From Agrobacterium fabrum str. C58 (GTDB taxonomy: Bacteria; Pseudomonadota; Alphaproteobacteria; Rhizobiales; Rhizobiaceae): 64,000 nt of DNA. The notes beneath the pieces are model-generated. The model worked only from the letters and a program-made list of their open reading frames with translations. It made no database searches and was not told the DNA's origin. The position numbers and the translations under genes are program-made. This document shows, piece by piece, positions 52,432 through 62,808 of the stretch (position 1 is its first letter; each line of letters starts with the position of its first letter). The DNA lies in NCBI RefSeq assembly GCF_000092025.1, contig NC_003063.2, forward strand, positions 620,001 to 684,000, in the 5' to 3' direction.

Positions 52432-53065
52432 CTATCTGCGCTTTACGATTATCTACGTCCTGCTGATGACACTCGTCGTCGTCGCCTCCAATATTCTGGT
52501 GCAATATCCGCTGTCGGGCTCACTGTTTGGTATCAACCTCGGTGATCTTCTGACCTGGGGCGCCTTCACCTATCCTGTCGCCTTCCTCGTCACCGACCTG
52601 ACGAATCGCCAGTTCGGCCCCTCGGTCGCGCGCCGCGTGGTGCTTGCCGGCTTCATCGTCGGCGTCACGTTGTCCTTCTGGACATCTATCCCCCGCATCG
52701 CCGTCGCCTCCGGCACCGCCTATCTGATCGGCCAGCTGCTCGATATTTCGGTGTTCAACCGCCTGCGCCGCCAGCGCTGGTGGCATGCGCCGCTTGCCGG
52801 CTCCATGCTGGGTTCGGTGCTGGATACGGCGCTGTTCTTCTCCATCGCCTTTGCCGCGAGCTTCTCCTTTGTCGGCCCCAATGATGCCTTCGCCATCGAA
52901 AGCGCGCCGCTGCTCGGCGTATTCGCTCTGGAAGCCCCCCGGTGGATTTCCTGGGCGCTGGGTGATCTCTCAGTGAAGGTCCTCGTCGGCCTCGTCATGC
53001 TGCTGCCTTACGGCGCTCTGATGAACACGCTGAAGCCGATGCCAGGCACCGTCAAACCGAGCTGA
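52427..53065 (+). CDS. yhhQ: Queuosine precursor transporter (VUT/ECF-like, YhhQ family)
   Basis: Inner-membrane transporter of 212 aa with about six hydrophobic segments, expected to import 7-cyano- or 7-aminomethyl-7-deazaguanine for queuosine synthesis. Family landmarks are ASNILVQYPL in the first helix, WGAFTYPVAFLVTDLTNRQFG near residue 43, IPRIAVASGTAYLIGQLLDISVFNRLRR near 90, and the central SMLGSVLDTALFF. AGGA precedes the ATG. Start: an upstream frame is open but would lie inside the structured leader. gluQ elsewhere in the window uses the queuosine product. Confidence 0.92.
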   Translation: MPYLRFTIIYVLLMTLVVVASNILVQYPLSGSLFGINLGDLLTWGAFTYPVAFLVTDLTNRQFGPSVARRVVLAGFIVGVTLSFWTSIPRIAVASGTAYLIGQLLDISVFNRLRRQRWWHAPLAGSMLGSVLDTALFFSIAFAASFSFVGPNDAFAIESAPLLGVFALEAPRWISWALGDLSVKVLVGLVMLLPYGALMNTLKPMPGTVKPS

Positions 53066-53176
53066 CATTTTCAGGCAACCGGATTTGACGCCGGGACGCG
53101 TGATCAAATCGCGCTTGCAAACCCACAGTCGGCATTGCAGTCTGCCGCCTGTGTAACAGCGCGGAGGCAGACCAAC

Positions 53177-53512
53177 ATGCAGATCAAGGACGTTATCGAC
53201 ATTGTGGATGCGACGAGCTCCACGCTTTCGGGCTCCAGCTTCGATAACGTCAATCTGTCGGGGACGGACTTCAACAATGTCAATCTGGCCGGCACACGCT
53301 TCAGCAATATCAACTTTTCCGGTGCGTCGTTTACGGACAGCAACATGTCCGGCTGGTCAATCGATGACGTCAATTTTACCGGACTGAAGCTGAGCAATTC
53401 AAACCTGTCCGGCGCGCAAATAACAGCGTGCCGAATGGCCGGCATGAAGATCGACAGCATTCCGGTCGAGGATCTGCTGGCTGCCTACAAGGCGGCACAG
53501 GAGCAGGCCTGA
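53177..53512 (+). CDS. Pentapeptide-repeat protein, 111 aa
   Basis: Residues about 20-85 are tandem five-residue repeats of the A(D/N)LxX type: SFDNVNLSGTDFNNVNLAGT, then RFSNINFSGASFTDSNMSG and further turns. These form a short right-handed beta-helix of roughly three coils. Short flanking helices, no signal peptide. Function unknown: some such proteins mimic DNA and protect gyrase, but nothing here shows that. GGAGG lies ten bases before the ATG. Confidence 0.88.
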   Translation: MQIKDVIDIVDATSSTLSGSSFDNVNLSGTDFNNVNLAGTRFSNINFSGASFTDSNMSGWSIDDVNFTGLKLSNSNLSGAQITACRMAGMKIDSIPVEDLLAAYKAAQEQA

Positions 53513-53515
53513 TAT

Positions 53516-54541
53516 TCACTCCACCAGCTTGAATTCCAGCATCAGATTGCGCTGGAGAAATGAGTGGTTGTCATCAGAAACGATGATGAGGCGCGTCGAG
53601 CCATCCGGCCCTTTCACCACATCCATCCCTTCCATATTGTCGATCTGGTAGGCCATGCCCGCTTCCATGAGGATTTCACCATCCACCACGGCACCCGGCT
53701 TGATGTCGCCCCCATGGATGCGGCGAATGCGCATGCCAACACCTTCGGCGAAGTTGAAGCGCCGCTCGAGAAGCAGCAGATCGCCGTTCGGCAGGAAAGC
53801 ACCGTCAGTCACATCGAATGATGGATGATGGGTAACGGCGAATGTGCCCTTCAGCGGGCCTTCCAATATTGCCGCGAGAAGATTGCCGTCCGCATCGATG
53901 CTCTTTTCAGCCACCACGACCAGAGCGCCGGCGAGCGGCGAATCGGCTGGCGAAACCGCCAGGGCCTCCATGCCGCCATTATGGCGCAGCTCGTTACTGG
54001 GTATGAGATACGGCAGGCGATCGAGAGGCTTTGAGGTGGCGAAGCCCGGATCGGGATAGATGTCGATCCTGTGGCGTTGCTCGTAACTGACGAACACCTT
54101 GCCGTCGCGCAGCGCCAGCCCTTCCGCATCCATTTCCATTTTGCGGGGCGGTTCACGACCGCTCATATCAAGCATGGCGGTGATGCGGCCATCGGCAAGC
54201 CCGGACAGCGCGCCAACCGCATCACGCGTGATCCTGCCCGTCAGCCAGTGGCCGGTATCCAGCACCGCGATAAATTCCTCTCCATCGGGGCGGAAACGGA
54301 TGGAGGATATCGCCCCGAACAGCTTTTCAGGCGCGCTCATCACCATGCCGCCAACAAATTCCAGTTTGCCGAAACGTTTTGCGCTGGTGCCGACCTCGAA
54401 GCTCGACAGCAGACGAACACTGACCGGCACATCGATGGTCGATGCGCCAATGGGAACGGGAAACAGCGAAGCCGCCGCAAGAACGGCGGCCAGCGCAAAA
54501 GACTTGCAGGCGGAGGAAGCCCGACCCCGCTTATCCGGCAC
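53516..54541 (-). CDS. Exported phytase-like esterase-domain protein
   Basis: A 341-aa protein with a signal peptide ([20 protein letters not shown], cleavage near residue 33). It has the esterase-like activity of phytase domain, a beta-propeller-like repeat fold: [26 protein letters not shown] near 60, [29 protein letters not shown] near 130, [13 protein letters not shown] near 185 and [11 protein letters not shown] near 300. Substrate unknown. It overlaps the end of cobT by 11 bp, so the two are co-transcribed, although no cobalamin role is evident. Confidence 0.88.
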   Translation of the reverse strand: MPDKRGRASSACKSFALAAVLAAASLFPVPIGASTIDVPVSVRLLSSFEVGTSAKRFGKLEFVGGMVMSAPEKLFGAISSIRFRPDGEEFIAVLDTGHWLTGRITRDAVGALSGLADGRITAMLDMSGREPPRKMEMDAEGLALRDGKVFVSYEQRHRIDIYPDPGFATSKPLDRLPYLIPSNELRHNGGMEALAVSPADSPLAGALVVVAEKSIDADGNLLAAILEGPLKGTFAVTHHPSFDVTDGAFLPNGDLLLLERRFNFAEGVGMRIRRIHGGDIKPGAVVDGEILMEAGMAYQIDNMEGMDVVKGPDGSTRLIIVSDDNHSFLQRNLMLEFKLVE

Positions 54542-56435
54542 GGCGGATCCTGCGGGACGAACCGGAAGTACCGCTCGTATCCTCGAAGAGGGCAGCGAGC
54601 TGCTCGGTCATCGCGCCGGCCAGCTCGTCCGCATCGACGATGGTGACAGCACGGCGATAATACCGCGTCACGTCATGGCCGATACCGATTGCCAGCAGTT
54701 CCACCGGTGAGCGCGTCTCGATCTGCTCGATGACCGCGCGCAGATGCCGTTCCAGATAGTTGCCGGGATTGACCGACAGGGTCGAATCATCGACCGGCGC
54801 TCCGTCGGAGATCATCATCATGATCTTGCGCTGCTCCGGGCGGCCGATCAGGCGGTTATGCGCCCACATCAGTGCTTCGCCGTCGATGTTTTCCTTGAGC
54901 AGCCCCTCACGCATCATCAGGCCGAGATTGCGCCGCGCGCGCCGCCACGGCGCATCCGCCGACTTGTAGATGATATGGCGAAGATCATTGAGACGACCCG
55001 GCGAAGCGGGCTTGCCATTCGCCAGCCACTGTTCGCGAGACTGCCCGCCTTTCCACGCCTTGGTGGTGAAGCCGAGGATTTCCACCTTAACGCCCGACCG
55101 CTCCAGCGTGCGCGCCAGAATATCGGCACAGGTGGCCGCAACGGTGATCGGACGGCCGCGCATCGAACCGGAATTGTCGATGACCAGAGAAACGACGGTA
55201 TCGCGGAACTTGGTGTCGCGTTCTTTCTTGAAGGAGAGCGGCTGCATCGGGTCGATGATGAGCCTGACGAGACGGGCCGGATCGAGATAACCCTCTTCCA
55301 GATCGAAATCCCAGGAGCGGTTCTGCTGCGCCATCAGGCGGCGCTGCAGCCGGTTCGCCAGCCGCCCGACGGCACCCTGAAGATGCGCGAGCTGCTTGTC
55401 GAGGAAGGCGCGCAGCCGGTCAAGCTCGGCCTCGTCACACAGTTCCTCGGCGCGGATTTCCTCGTCGAATTCCTCGGTAAAGATGCGGTAGTCGACCTTT
55501 TCGTTGAAATCGTCGAAGGGGCTGTTGGGGCGACGGGTTTCGCCGGGCGTTTCGGAATCCTCGTCGAGATCGTCGGACATTTCCTCGTCCGACATCTCGG
55601 CGCCGTCCATCTCGCCTTCTTCCATTTCCTCCTGCGAGGCTTCGTTTTCATCGGCGGGCGTCGCGTCGGAGCCGGCCTCTTCCTCGACCTGCTCTTCTTC
55701 GGTCTCGTTGGTGCGCGGCTGGTCCTCGTTGGACTCCGCTTCCTGACTGTCCGGCTCGTTATCCTCGTCGCCGAAATCTTCCGCCATCTGCATGGAGGTC
55801 AGCATCTTGCGCACCAGCCGCGAAAACGCCTTCTGGTCCGTGATAACGCGCGAGAGATCGTTGAGGTCGCCTGCGGCCTTCTCTTCGATGAAGTCGCGCC
55901 AGAGGTCGAGAACCTTGCCAGCGCTCGCCGGTGGTTTTTCGCCGGTCAGTTTCTCGCGCACCAGAAGCGCCACAGCCTCGGCGAGCGGTGCGTCATCCTT
56001 ATTGTTGATACCGGAGAAATTCGCCTTGGCATATTTCTCCGTGTTCATGGCCTGAATGTTGGACGCCATGCCCGGCATGCGCAGCGCGCCGATTGATTCC
56101 ACCCGCGCCTGTTCGACGGCATCGAAAACCAGCTGCGCCTCGGCGCCGTGCGGCGACATCACCGCATGGGTATCCGCATCATGGCAGGCAAGACGCAGCG
56201 CCATGGAATCGCCGAGGCCGCGCGTAATGGCGATCTCCTGTGCGGTGGGTTTCTTGGAGATTTCCGGCAGGCGCATGCGCTCGCCGGCAAGGCCCGGCCG
56301 CTCATTGGCGAAAACGACCTCGACCTCGGCATCGCCGGCAACGGATCGCACGCAGCCGGCAATCGCCTGACGCAACGGTTCCGTATCGACCGCCGTACCC
56401 GGTTTCGCTCTGGAATTGTCGCCGCGCCCTGCCAT
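54531..56435 (-). CDS. cobT: Aerobic cobaltochelatase subunit CobT
   Basis: With CobS and CobN, inserts cobalt into hydrogenobyrinic acid a,c-diamide in the aerobic cobalamin pathway. The 634-aa protein has the N-terminal CobT domain ([19 protein letters not shown]) and a central, very acidic low-complexity segment (about 220-310, rich in Glu, Asp and Met). The C-terminal von Willebrand A domain has its MIDAS as DNSGSM at about residue 420 and ISDGAPVDD later. Start ATG (MAGRGDN) has AGGAAAG upstream; an in-frame ATG five codons earlier is possible. cobS follows upstream in the same direction. Confidence 0.96.
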   Translation of the reverse strand: MAGRGDNSRAKPGTAVDTEPLRQAIAGCVRSVAGDAEVEVVFANERPGLAGERMRLPEISKKPTAQEIAITRGLGDSMALRLACHDADTHAVMSPHGAEAQLVFDAVEQARVESIGALRMPGMASNIQAMNTEKYAKANFSGINNKDDAPLAEAVALLVREKLTGEKPPASAGKVLDLWRDFIEEKAAGDLNDLSRVITDQKAFSRLVRKMLTSMQMAEDFGDEDNEPDSQEAESNEDQPRTNETEEEQVEEEAGSDATPADENEASQEEMEEGEMDGAEMSDEEMSDDLDEDSETPGETRRPNSPFDDFNEKVDYRIFTEEFDEEIRAEELCDEAELDRLRAFLDKQLAHLQGAVGRLANRLQRRLMAQQNRSWDFDLEEGYLDPARLVRLIIDPMQPLSFKKERDTKFRDTVVSLVIDNSGSMRGRPITVAATCADILARTLERSGVKVEILGFTTKAWKGGQSREQWLANGKPASPGRLNDLRHIIYKSADAPWRRARRNLGLMMREGLLKENIDGEALMWAHNRLIGRPEQRKIMMMISDGAPVDDSTLSVNPGNYLERHLRAVIEQIETRSPVELLAIGIGHDVTRYYRRAVTIVDADELAGAMTEQLAALFEDTSGTSGSSRRIRRAG

Positions 56436-56546
56436 AGTCTTTCCTGTCATTTGTCGGCGCCTGCGGCACGCCCATCCTCTTCAGGATGCGCGGCCGGCCG
56501 GCGTCTTCAAGTCATCGGTGATCTTCTCCGGACAAACCGGGGATGA

Positions 56547-57536
56547 TCAGGCGCTGAGAACGATGTTCGCAGCGCTTTCCTTCAGCTCGACACCGAAGGC
56601 CCGCTGATATTGCTCGGCCACCAGCGTGCGCTCAAGCTCATCACACTTGTTGAGGAAGGTCACACGGAAGGCAAAAGCGAGATCGCCGAAGATTTCCGCA
56701 TTTTCCGCCCAGGTGATGACGGTACGCGGGCTCATGACGGTGGAAAGATCGCCATTGATGAAGGCCGAACGGGTGAGATCGGCCACGCGCACCATCTTGG
56801 AGACGGTTTCGCGACCCTTCGGATTGTCGAAGCTCTTCACCTTGGCGGCAATGATGTTCACTTCCTGCTCATGCGGCAGATAGTTCAGCGTGGTGACGAT
56901 GGACCAGCGGTCCATCTGCGCCTGGTTGATCTGCTGCGTGCCGTGGTAAAGGCCCGTCGTATCGCCGAGGCCGACCGTGTTGGCGGTCGCAAAGATGCGG
57001 AAAGCGGGGTGAGGACGGATGACGCGGCTCTGGTCGAGCAGCGTCAGGCGGCCGGAGGATTCCAGCACGCGCTGGATGACGAACATCACGTCCGGGCGGC
57101 CGGCATCATATTCGTCGAAAACGAGCGCGACATTATGCTGGTAGGCCCAGGGTAGGATGCCGTCCTTGAATTCGGTGACCTGCTTGCCGTCCTTCAGAAC
57201 GATGGCGTCCTTGCCGACGAGGTCGATACGGCTGACATGGCTGTCGAGGTTGACGCGCACGCAGGGCCAGTTGAGGCGGGCGGCGACCTGCTCGATATGG
57301 GTGGATTTACCCGTACCGTGGAAACCGGAAACCATGACGCGTCGGTTGTGAGCAAAACCGGCAAGGATCGCAAGCGTCGTATCGCGGTCAAAAAGATAGT
57401 CGGGATCGAGGTCCGGCACATAGGCGTCGCCCTGGGAATAGGCGGGAACCCGCAGATCCGTATCAATGCCGAAAACCTCCCGCACGGACACTGTCGTGTC
57501 GGGCAGGTTGGAAATATCAAGGTCGATTTTGCTCAT
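56547..57536 (-). CDS. cobS: Aerobic cobaltochelatase AAA+ subunit CobS
   Basis: AAA+ ATPase that drives cobalt insertion with CobT. The 329-aa protein has Walker A GFHGTGKS at residues 71-78, Walker B in [11 protein letters not shown] near 145, sensor and arginine-finger regions [33 protein letters not shown] near 185-215, and the standard C-terminus ending ANIVLSA. Start ATG (MSKIDLD) has GGAG upstream. It lies 111 bp before cobT and after a J-domain gene in the same direction. CobN is not in this window. Confidence 0.97.
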   Translation of the reverse strand: MSKIDLDISNLPDTTVSVREVFGIDTDLRVPAYSQGDAYVPDLDPDYLFDRDTTLAILAGFAHNRRVMVSGFHGTGKSTHIEQVAARLNWPCVRVNLDSHVSRIDLVGKDAIVLKDGKQVTEFKDGILPWAYQHNVALVFDEYDAGRPDVMFVIQRVLESSGRLTLLDQSRVIRPHPAFRIFATANTVGLGDTTGLYHGTQQINQAQMDRWSIVTTLNYLPHEQEVNIIAAKVKSFDNPKGRETVSKMVRVADLTRSAFINGDLSTVMSPRTVITWAENAEIFGDLAFAFRVTFLNKCDELERTLVAEQYQRAFGVELKESAANIVLSA

Positions 57537-57604
57537 CACGTCTCCAAGGCGGGCGGCAGCCACCCGGCCACATCATCAATCAGGCGGTAAACACGTAAGT
57601 TGGC

Positions 57605-58240
57605 TTAGCAGAAACCTGACTGCTTTAACAATTGATATGCTTGAACAACAGCCCGAAAACGCTCTTCCGAACCACGATCGCCACCATTAGCATCAGGATG
57701 GTGCTTTTTGACAAGCTCCTTATAGCGCCTTTTTATCTCTTCCTGCTTTGCGCTGGACGAAAGGCCGAGCGTATCGAACGCTTTTGCCTCGAGCGTCTTC
57801 AGTTTGCGGTCTCGCTGCATGCGCTGTCCACCAGCCCTTGCGCCATCAGCAAAACCACCGGTGAAACCGAAAGGATCGCGGATACGGGCATTTGCGCTGG
57901 CGGTGCCCGAACGCAGCGTGGAATGCAGCGGGGCGTCACGCGCCGTCTTGTTGACACCCACTGTCCAGGTGGGGCGATGGCCGGTGATCGCCTCTTTCTG
58001 GTAACGGGCGATCTCGCTGTCGGAGAGGCCGGAAAAGTAATTATAGCCCTTGTTGTATTCCTTCACATGCTCAAAACAGAACAGGAAGAATTGCCCCTCG
58101 GCATTGCGGCCGACGGGTGCCCGGTGAATACCCGGCTTGTCGCATCCGTCCCACTGGCAGGTCGGGGCCTGAACCTCAGGTTCCCGCTCCCTTTTCCGGC
58201 GCGTGCGGATACGATCGAAATATTTCGAATCCAATTTCAT
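57605..58240 (-). CDS. J-domain protein with C-terminal DnaJ domain
   Basis: A 211-aa co-chaperone-like protein in which the J domain is at the C-terminus (about residues 148-211): AFDTLGLSSSAKQEEIKRRYKELVKKHHPDANGG, with the HPD motif in helix order. The N-terminal region contains CQWDGCDKPGIHRAPVG and FLFCFEHVKEYNKGYNYF, whose Cys and His residues suggest a small zinc-binding or conserved family module. This architecture recurs next to cobS in rhizobia. The partner DnaK step is inferred. ATG (MKLDSK) was chosen from a frame open 16 codons further. Confidence 0.88.
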   Translation of the reverse strand: MKLDSKYFDRIRTRRKREREPEVQAPTCQWDGCDKPGIHRAPVGRNAEGQFFLFCFEHVKEYNKGYNYFSGLSDSEIARYQKEAITGHRPTWTVGVNKTARDAPLHSTLRSGTASANARIRDPFGFTGGFADGARAGGQRMQRDRKLKTLEAKAFDTLGLSSSAKQEEIKRRYKELVKKHHPDANGGDRGSEERFRAVVQAYQLLKQSGFC

Positions 58241-58354
58241 GATGCCCTGATTATGGGGTGCGAAAAGCCGCACAACAAGAATTGACAAAGCGGAATGTTA
58301 CAGGCTTTTAGGTAGCCCCTTTTAAAGACCGAAAACAGAAATGGAGCCCTCTGC

Positions 58355-58636
58355 ATGTCCCTGCGAGAACGCATAGAAACAAAGCTTCGGCAGAGCTTTT
58401 CGCCGGAACGCCTGAGGGTTGTCGATGAAAGCCGGATGCATGCTGGCCACCAGCCGGATATGACAGGCACGGGCGAGACGCATATGCGTGTTCAGATAGT
58501 GTCTGAAAGCTTTTCCGGCAAGTCTCGCATCGAGCGTCACCGGGCCATCAACGCGCTTTTGAAGCCGGAATTAGACGCTGGGCTGCATGCGCTGGCGATC
58601 GAGGCGGCAGCACCGGGGGAGCCGACGCGGTTCTAG
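58355..58636 (+). CDS. bolA: BolA-family protein
   Basis: A 93-aa BolA protein, a partner of monothiol glutaredoxins in iron-sulfur sensing and trafficking. Family pattern: SLRERIETKLRQSF at the N-terminus, LRVVDESRMHAGHQP, then VQIVSESFSGKSRIERHRAINALL with the conserved His in the FxGxxxxxRHRxxxxLL segment, and an ALAIEAAAPGEP end. GGAG precedes the ATG. It is divergent from the J-domain gene, with 114 bp between, and convergent with aroB. Confidence 0.95.
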   Translation: MSLRERIETKLRQSFSPERLRVVDESRMHAGHQPDMTGTGETHMRVQIVSESFSGKSRIERHRAINALLKPELDAGLHALAIEAAAPGEPTRF

Positions 58637-58655
58637 GCAACGCGCGCCCTAAGCC

Positions 58656-59789
58656 TTAGCCAGGATGCTTCTCCGACAGGAAGGACTGCACCTCCGACGA
58701 CGCCACATCGTCGGCCACGAAGGACTGGCCGATGCCGTGGGTAAGGATGAAGGTGAGCTTGCCACCCTTGACCTTCTTGTCCTGCGCAATCGCCGCCATC
58801 AAGGTTTCGACCGGCGGCAATTCGCCGGGAATATCCTTCATCGTGGTCGGCAGACCGACGGCCTTCAGATGCGCCTCGACACGCGCGGCATCATCGGGGC
58901 TGGCGAGGTTGAGGCGGGCGGAGAACTGGTGCGCCAGCACCATGCCGATGGCGACACCTTCGCCGTGCACCAGCCGCTTGCTGTCGTAATTCGTCGCCGC
59001 CTCCAGCGCGTGACCGAAGGTGTGGCCGAGGTTCAGAAGGGCGCGCACGCCGTTTTCCTTCTCGTCGGCCACCACCACATCGGCCTTGGCCTGGCAGCTC
59101 GTGGCGATCGCCTCGATGCGGGCCGGGCCGCCAGTGCGGATGTCATCCCAGTTCTTTTCCAGCCAGAAGAAGAAATCCGGCTTGTCGATCAAACCGTATT
59201 TGACCACTTCAGCATAACCGGCGCGGAATTCCCGCGGGCTCAGCGTATCGAGCACCGCCGTATCCGCCAACACCAGATCAGGCTGATGGAAAACGCCGAC
59301 AAGGTTCTTGCCGTGGCGGGTGTTGATGCCGGTCTTGCCGCCGACGGAGGAGTCGACCTGGGACAGAAGCGAGGTCGGTATCTGCACGAAGCGCACGCCG
59401 CGGCGCACGATGCCTGCGGCGAAACCGGCGAGATCGCCGATGACGCCACCGCCGAGTGCGATCACCGCATCGTTGCGCTCCACCCGTGCGGAGAGAACCG
59501 CATCGCAGACGGTGACGAGATGCTCGAAGCTCTTGGTCTTCTCTCCGGCCGGCAGCGTCAGAGAAACGGCCTCAATGCCATCCGTCTGCAAACCGTCCAT
59601 CAGGCCTTCGAGGTAAAGCGGCGCGACATGCTCGTCGGTGATGATCGCCGCGCGTCTGCCCTTCAGCCGCGCCGAGATTTCGCCGCCCGCCCTGCCGATC
59701 AGTCCCGGCCCGATCAGAATGTCATAGGCGCGCTCGCCGAGCGGCACATGGACAAGACGTTCATCGGCGTGGATTTCGGAAGGCGTCAT
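58656..59789 (-). CDS. aroB: 3-dehydroquinate synthase
   Basis: Second step of the shikimate pathway: DAHP to 3-dehydroquinate, NAD- and metal-dependent. The 377-aa protein has the NAD-binding ALGGGVIGDLAGFAAGIVRRGVRFVQIPTSLLSQVDSSVGGKTGIN run near residues 110-150. Metal ligands lie in the AEVVKYGLI region (Glu near 200) and NLGHTFGHALE (His near 265). The gene starts 5 bp after the aroK stop, making an aroK-aroB operon. Confidence 0.97.
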   Translation of the reverse strand: MTPSEIHADERLVHVPLGERAYDILIGPGLIGRAGGEISARLKGRRAAIITDEHVAPLYLEGLMDGLQTDGIEAVSLTLPAGEKTKSFEHLVTVCDAVLSARVERNDAVIALGGGVIGDLAGFAAGIVRRGVRFVQIPTSLLSQVDSSVGGKTGINTRHGKNLVGVFHQPDLVLADTAVLDTLSPREFRAGYAEVVKYGLIDKPDFFFWLEKNWDDIRTGGPARIEAIATSCQAKADVVVADEKENGVRALLNLGHTFGHALEAATNYDSKRLVHGEGVAIGMVLAHQFSARLNLASPDDAARVEAHLKAVGLPTTMKDIPGELPPVETLMAAIAQDKKVKGGKLTFILTHGIGQSFVADDVASSEVQSFLSEKHPG

Positions 59790-59794
59790 GGTGG

Positions 59795-60376
59795 TCAGTC
59801 TTTCTGTTTAAGGCCGGCTAAAGCCGTCAGCACTTCGGTCGCGATGATCTCCTTGCGGACATCACGGGATTCGATGGTGACGTCCGCCTCCGCATAGATC
59901 GGATAACGTTTCTCCATCAGGGCAGCGAGCGTTGCCTTGGGGTTTTCAGTCTTGAGAAGCGGGCGGTGGTCGCGCTTGTTGACCCTCTCCCACAGAACCT
60001 CGAGATCGGCCTTCAGCCACAGCGAAATGCCGCCGCGCCTGATATGGCCTCGGGTAGTGTCGTTGATAAATGCGCCGCCGCCCGTGGAGACGACCTTGGG
60101 ACCGCCGCGCATCAACCGCTTGATGACCCGCGTTTCCAGCGCCCGGAATTCCTCCTCGCCATAGGTGGCGAAAAGCTCCGATATCGTCATGCGCGATACG
60201 CGCTCGATTTCGACATCCGTATCAATGAAAGGCACCTTGAGCTGCTGGGCGACCATGCGGCCCACCGCCGACTTTCCAGCCCCCATCAGCCCCACGAAGA
60301 CGATGTTGCGCCGTCCGAGCTTTGCCCGTGCTTGCTCCCCGAGTGTGGCCGGGACGGATAAATTCGTTTCATTCAT
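59795..60376 (-). CDS. aroK: Shikimate kinase
   Basis: Phosphorylates shikimate with ATP. The 193-aa protein has Walker A GLMGAGKSAVGR (Lys35), the shikimate-binding DTDVEIER near residue 53, the EEFRALETRVIKRL lid-preceding helix and STGGGAF near 98. It is the first gene of the aroK-aroB pair. Divergent from the small membrane protein and xerD, with 187 bp between starts. Confidence 0.96.
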   Translation of the reverse strand: MNETNLSVPATLGEQARAKLGRRNIVFVGLMGAGKSAVGRMVAQQLKVPFIDTDVEIERVSRMTISELFATYGEEEFRALETRVIKRLMRGGPKVVSTGGGAFINDTTRGHIRRGGISLWLKADLEVLWERVNKRDHRPLLKTENPKATLAALMEKRYPIYAEADVTIESRDVRKEIIATEVLTALAGLKQKD

Positions 60377-60563
60377 AGATTTGAAAGCCCGTTTGGCATG
60401 GATATCTGCAAATGTTTACGAAGCGTCAAGCCAAATTGCTGACTGAATGGTGGTGAATCACAATCAACGCCGCATGCAGCGCGGGGTGGAGCGGGCATTT
60501 TGATCTTGTCGCCGCTTTCGCCGCACCGCATATAGATTTCGACTGCCACCCCACGGAGCCGCC

Positions 60564-60737
60564 ATGCCAACCCTCTTCCGCTTCACGATGATACTGGCGA
60601 CCATCGCGGGGCTGATCTATGGCGGCATGGTGCTGCTCGTCATGTTCGTGCAGCCACGCGACCGCGAAGTGACCGTGCGCATCCCCTCGGAGCGGCTGAA
60701 CCCGCCCGCCACCGAACCGGCAAGGCGCACCCCATGA
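60564..60737 (+). CDS. Small membrane protein, 57 aa, overlapping xerD
   Basis: Short frame with one strong hydrophobic helix ([22 protein letters not shown], with basic residues before it) and a polar, proline-rich tail [18 protein letters not shown]. Its stop overlaps the xerD start as ATGA, which supports real translation and coupling. The nucleotide sequence upstream holds GGAG at a usable distance. I do not know a named family; single-helix proteins of this size are found before xerD in related genomes as far as I recall. Confidence 0.68.
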   Translation: MPTLFRFTMILATIAGLIYGGMVLLVMFVQPRDREVTVRIPSERLNPPATEPARRTP

Positions 60738-61729
60738 GCGGACAACCGATGGCAGGGCGCGACGGCGCGCGGCTTGAAAGTTTTCTGGAAATGATGAGCG
60801 CCGAGCGGGGTGCTGCCGCCAACACGCTCTCTTCTTATGAGCACGACCTTGCCGACCTGCGCGAATTTCTCGGCCGTCGCGGCCAGTCCCTGACGGAGGC
60901 GCAAACGCCTGACCTTTCCGCTTATCTGACCCACCTTGCCGCTCAGGGCTTCGCCGCCACCTCGCAGGCGCGGCGTCTCTCCTCCATGCGGCAGTTTTAC
61001 CGCTTTCTTTATTCGGAAGGGCTGCGCGGCGACGACCCGACCGGCATCATCGATGCACCCAGGAAAGGCCTTGCCCTGCCGAAAACCATGAGCGTTGCCG
61101 ATGTGAACCGGCTTCTTGGTCTCGCGGCGCAGGAAGCGGCAACCGAAGGCCCGGGCCAGCTTGCCCGCATCCGCATGCATCTGCTGCTCGAACTGCTTTA
61201 TGCCACCGGCATGCGCGTCAGCGAACTCGTCTCGCTGCCCGTCAAGGTGCTGCGCCAGGAAGGCCGCTTCCTAATGATCCGCGGCAAGGGCAACAAGGAC
61301 CGTATGGTGCTTCTTTCACGCGCCGCGATTGAGGCGATGGAAAAATACGAGGCCGGCCGAAAGGCGCTCTCGCAGGAAAAAAGCAAGGCCGCTGCTTCCC
61401 AGAAAAAAACGGACACAGCTGAGAGCCCGTGGCTGTTTCCCTCGAACAGTAAGGAAGGTCACCTGCCCCGCCAGGTCTTCGCCCGCGACCTGAAGGATAT
61501 TGCCATCCGCGCAGGCCTGACAGCGTCGGCGGTGTCGCCGCACGTCCTGCGCCACGCCTTTGCCAGCCACCTCTTGCAGAACGGTGCGGATCTGCGCGCG
61601 GTCCAGGAACTGCTCGGCCATTCCGACATTTCCACGACACAAATCTATACACATGTGCTGGAAGAACGCTTGCAAGAGCTGGTACAAACACATCACCCCC
61701 TTGCCAAACAGGGCAAAAACCTTGATTAG
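60734..61729 (+). CDS. xerD: Tyrosine recombinase XerD
   Basis: Resolves chromosome dimers at dif with XerC. The 331-aa protein has the N-terminal core-binding domain (residues about 15-105) and the catalytic residues Arg161 (GMRVSEL), Lys in RGKGNKDR (185 or 187), His270 and Arg273 ([12 protein letters not shown]), His296 (LLGHSDIS) and Tyr305 (QIYTHV). A basic, Lys-rich insert (about 208-230) is longer than in E. coli. Its start overlaps the small membrane protein gene. Confidence 0.95.
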   Translation: MSGQPMAGRDGARLESFLEMMSAERGAAANTLSSYEHDLADLREFLGRRGQSLTEAQTPDLSAYLTHLAAQGFAATSQARRLSSMRQFYRFLYSEGLRGDDPTGIIDAPRKGLALPKTMSVADVNRLLGLAAQEAATEGPGQLARIRMHLLLELLYATGMRVSELVSLPVKVLRQEGRFLMIRGKGNKDRMVLLSRAAIEAMEKYEAGRKALSQEKSKAAASQKKTDTAESPWLFPSNSKEGHLPRQVFARDLKDIAIRAGLTASAVSPHVLRHAFASHLLQNGADLRAVQELLGHSDISTTQIYTHVLEERLQELVQTHHPLAKQGKNLD

Positions 61730-61792
61730 AGCGACCGGAACCGCCGGATAATCCGGCTCAAACCTTGCGCAAAACGATCGGAAACGGATCTC

Positions 61793-62746
61793 ATGCACAA
61801 TTATCTCGACTTCGAAAAACCTATCTCGGACCTTGAAGGCAAGATCATCGAGCTGAAGAAGCTTGCCGATGAAGACGAGAGCATAGACACCTCGGAGGAG
61901 ATCAACCGCCTGGAATCGCGCGTCAACGATGCGATGCAGGATATCTATTCCAAGCTGAATGCTTGGCAGAAAACGCAGGTTGCGCGTCATCCGCAGCGCC
62001 CGCATTTCGTCGATTATGCCAAGTCCCTGTTCACGGATTTCACACCGCTGGCCGGCGACCGCAAATTTTCCGAAGACGCCGCCATTCAGGCCGGCCTTGC
62101 CCGCTTCAACGGCCAGCCCGTCGCCATCATCGGCCAGGAAAAGGGTAACGACACCAAAAGCCGCCTGAAGCACAATTTCGGCAGTGCGCGTCCGGAAGGT
62201 TACCGCAAGGCGATCCGCGTGCTCGAACTGGCCGATCGTTTCTCGCTGCCGGTCGTCACCCTCATCGATACCGCCGGCGCTTATCCCGGCGTTGGCGCGG
62301 AAGAGCGCGGCCAGGCCGAAGCCATCGCCCGCTCGACGGAAATGTGCCTCAACGTCAAGGTGCCGATCGTCTCCGTCGTCATCGGCGAAGGCGGCTCGGG
62401 CGGCGCGATCGCCATTGCCACCGGCAACCGCGTTTATATGCTCGAACATTCGGTCTATTCGGTGATTTCGCCGGAAGGTGCCGCATCCATTCTCTGGCGC
62501 GATTCGACCCGTGCCAAGGAAGCCGCGACCAACATGAAGATCACCTCGGAAGATCTGAAATCGCTCGGTGTCATCGATGGCATCATTCCGGAACCCATCG
62601 GCGGCGCGCACCGCGCACCGGAAACCGTTATCAGCGCGACCGGCGATGTTATCGCCAAGGCTCTGGCCGATCTTTCCCAGCGTTCCGGCACACAGCTGCG
62701 CGCTGAACGCCGCCAGAAGTTCCTGGATATCGGCCGGAACCTCTAG
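61793..62746 (+). CDS. accA: Acetyl-CoA carboxylase carboxyltransferase alpha subunit
   Basis: With AccD transfers CO2 from carboxybiotin to acetyl-CoA, the committing step of fatty-acid synthesis. The 317-aa protein has the AccA N-terminus ([19 protein letters not shown]), [30 protein letters not shown] near 110, the oxyanion-hole region [24 protein letters not shown] near 155 and [21 protein letters not shown] near 200. It lies 63 bp after xerD; a RIME-like repeat follows directly. Confidence 0.97.
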   Translation: MHNYLDFEKPISDLEGKIIELKKLADEDESIDTSEEINRLESRVNDAMQDIYSKLNAWQKTQVARHPQRPHFVDYAKSLFTDFTPLAGDRKFSEDAAIQAGLARFNGQPVAIIGQEKGNDTKSRLKHNFGSARPEGYRKAIRVLELADRFSLPVVTLIDTAGAYPGVGAEERGQAEAIARSTEMCLNVKVPIVSVVIGEGGSGGAIAIATGNRVYMLEHSVYSVISPEGAASILWRDSTRAKEAATNMKITSEDLKSLGVIDGIIPEPIGGAHRAPETVISATGDVIAKALADLSQRSGTQLRAERRQKFLDIGRNL

Positions 62747-62801
62747 AGCATTTCCAGTAAAAGTGCGTCGCGGTTTTACGTCCGGAAAATGCGTTCAAAG
62801 A
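62746..62801. repeat. RIME-like palindromic repeat
   Basis: Begins AGAGCATTTCCAGTAAAAG and closes with TTTTACGTCCGGAAAATGCG, giving complementary outer (GCATTTCC / GGAAAATGC) and inner (AGTAAAA / TTTTACG) arms. The AGAGCATTTCC... start and TCCGGAAAATGCG end are characteristic of a short dispersed repeat of rhizobial genomes. It starts at the last bases of accA and lies at the left of a 293-bp gap. Confidence 0.65.
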
Positions 62802-62808
62802 AAAAGTT

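Noticed and set aside
54744..56096. 450-codon plus-strand open frame with hydrophobic repeats
   Set aside because: Antisense to the acidic part and VWA domain of cobT; apparent hydrophobicity comes from reversed acidic codons.
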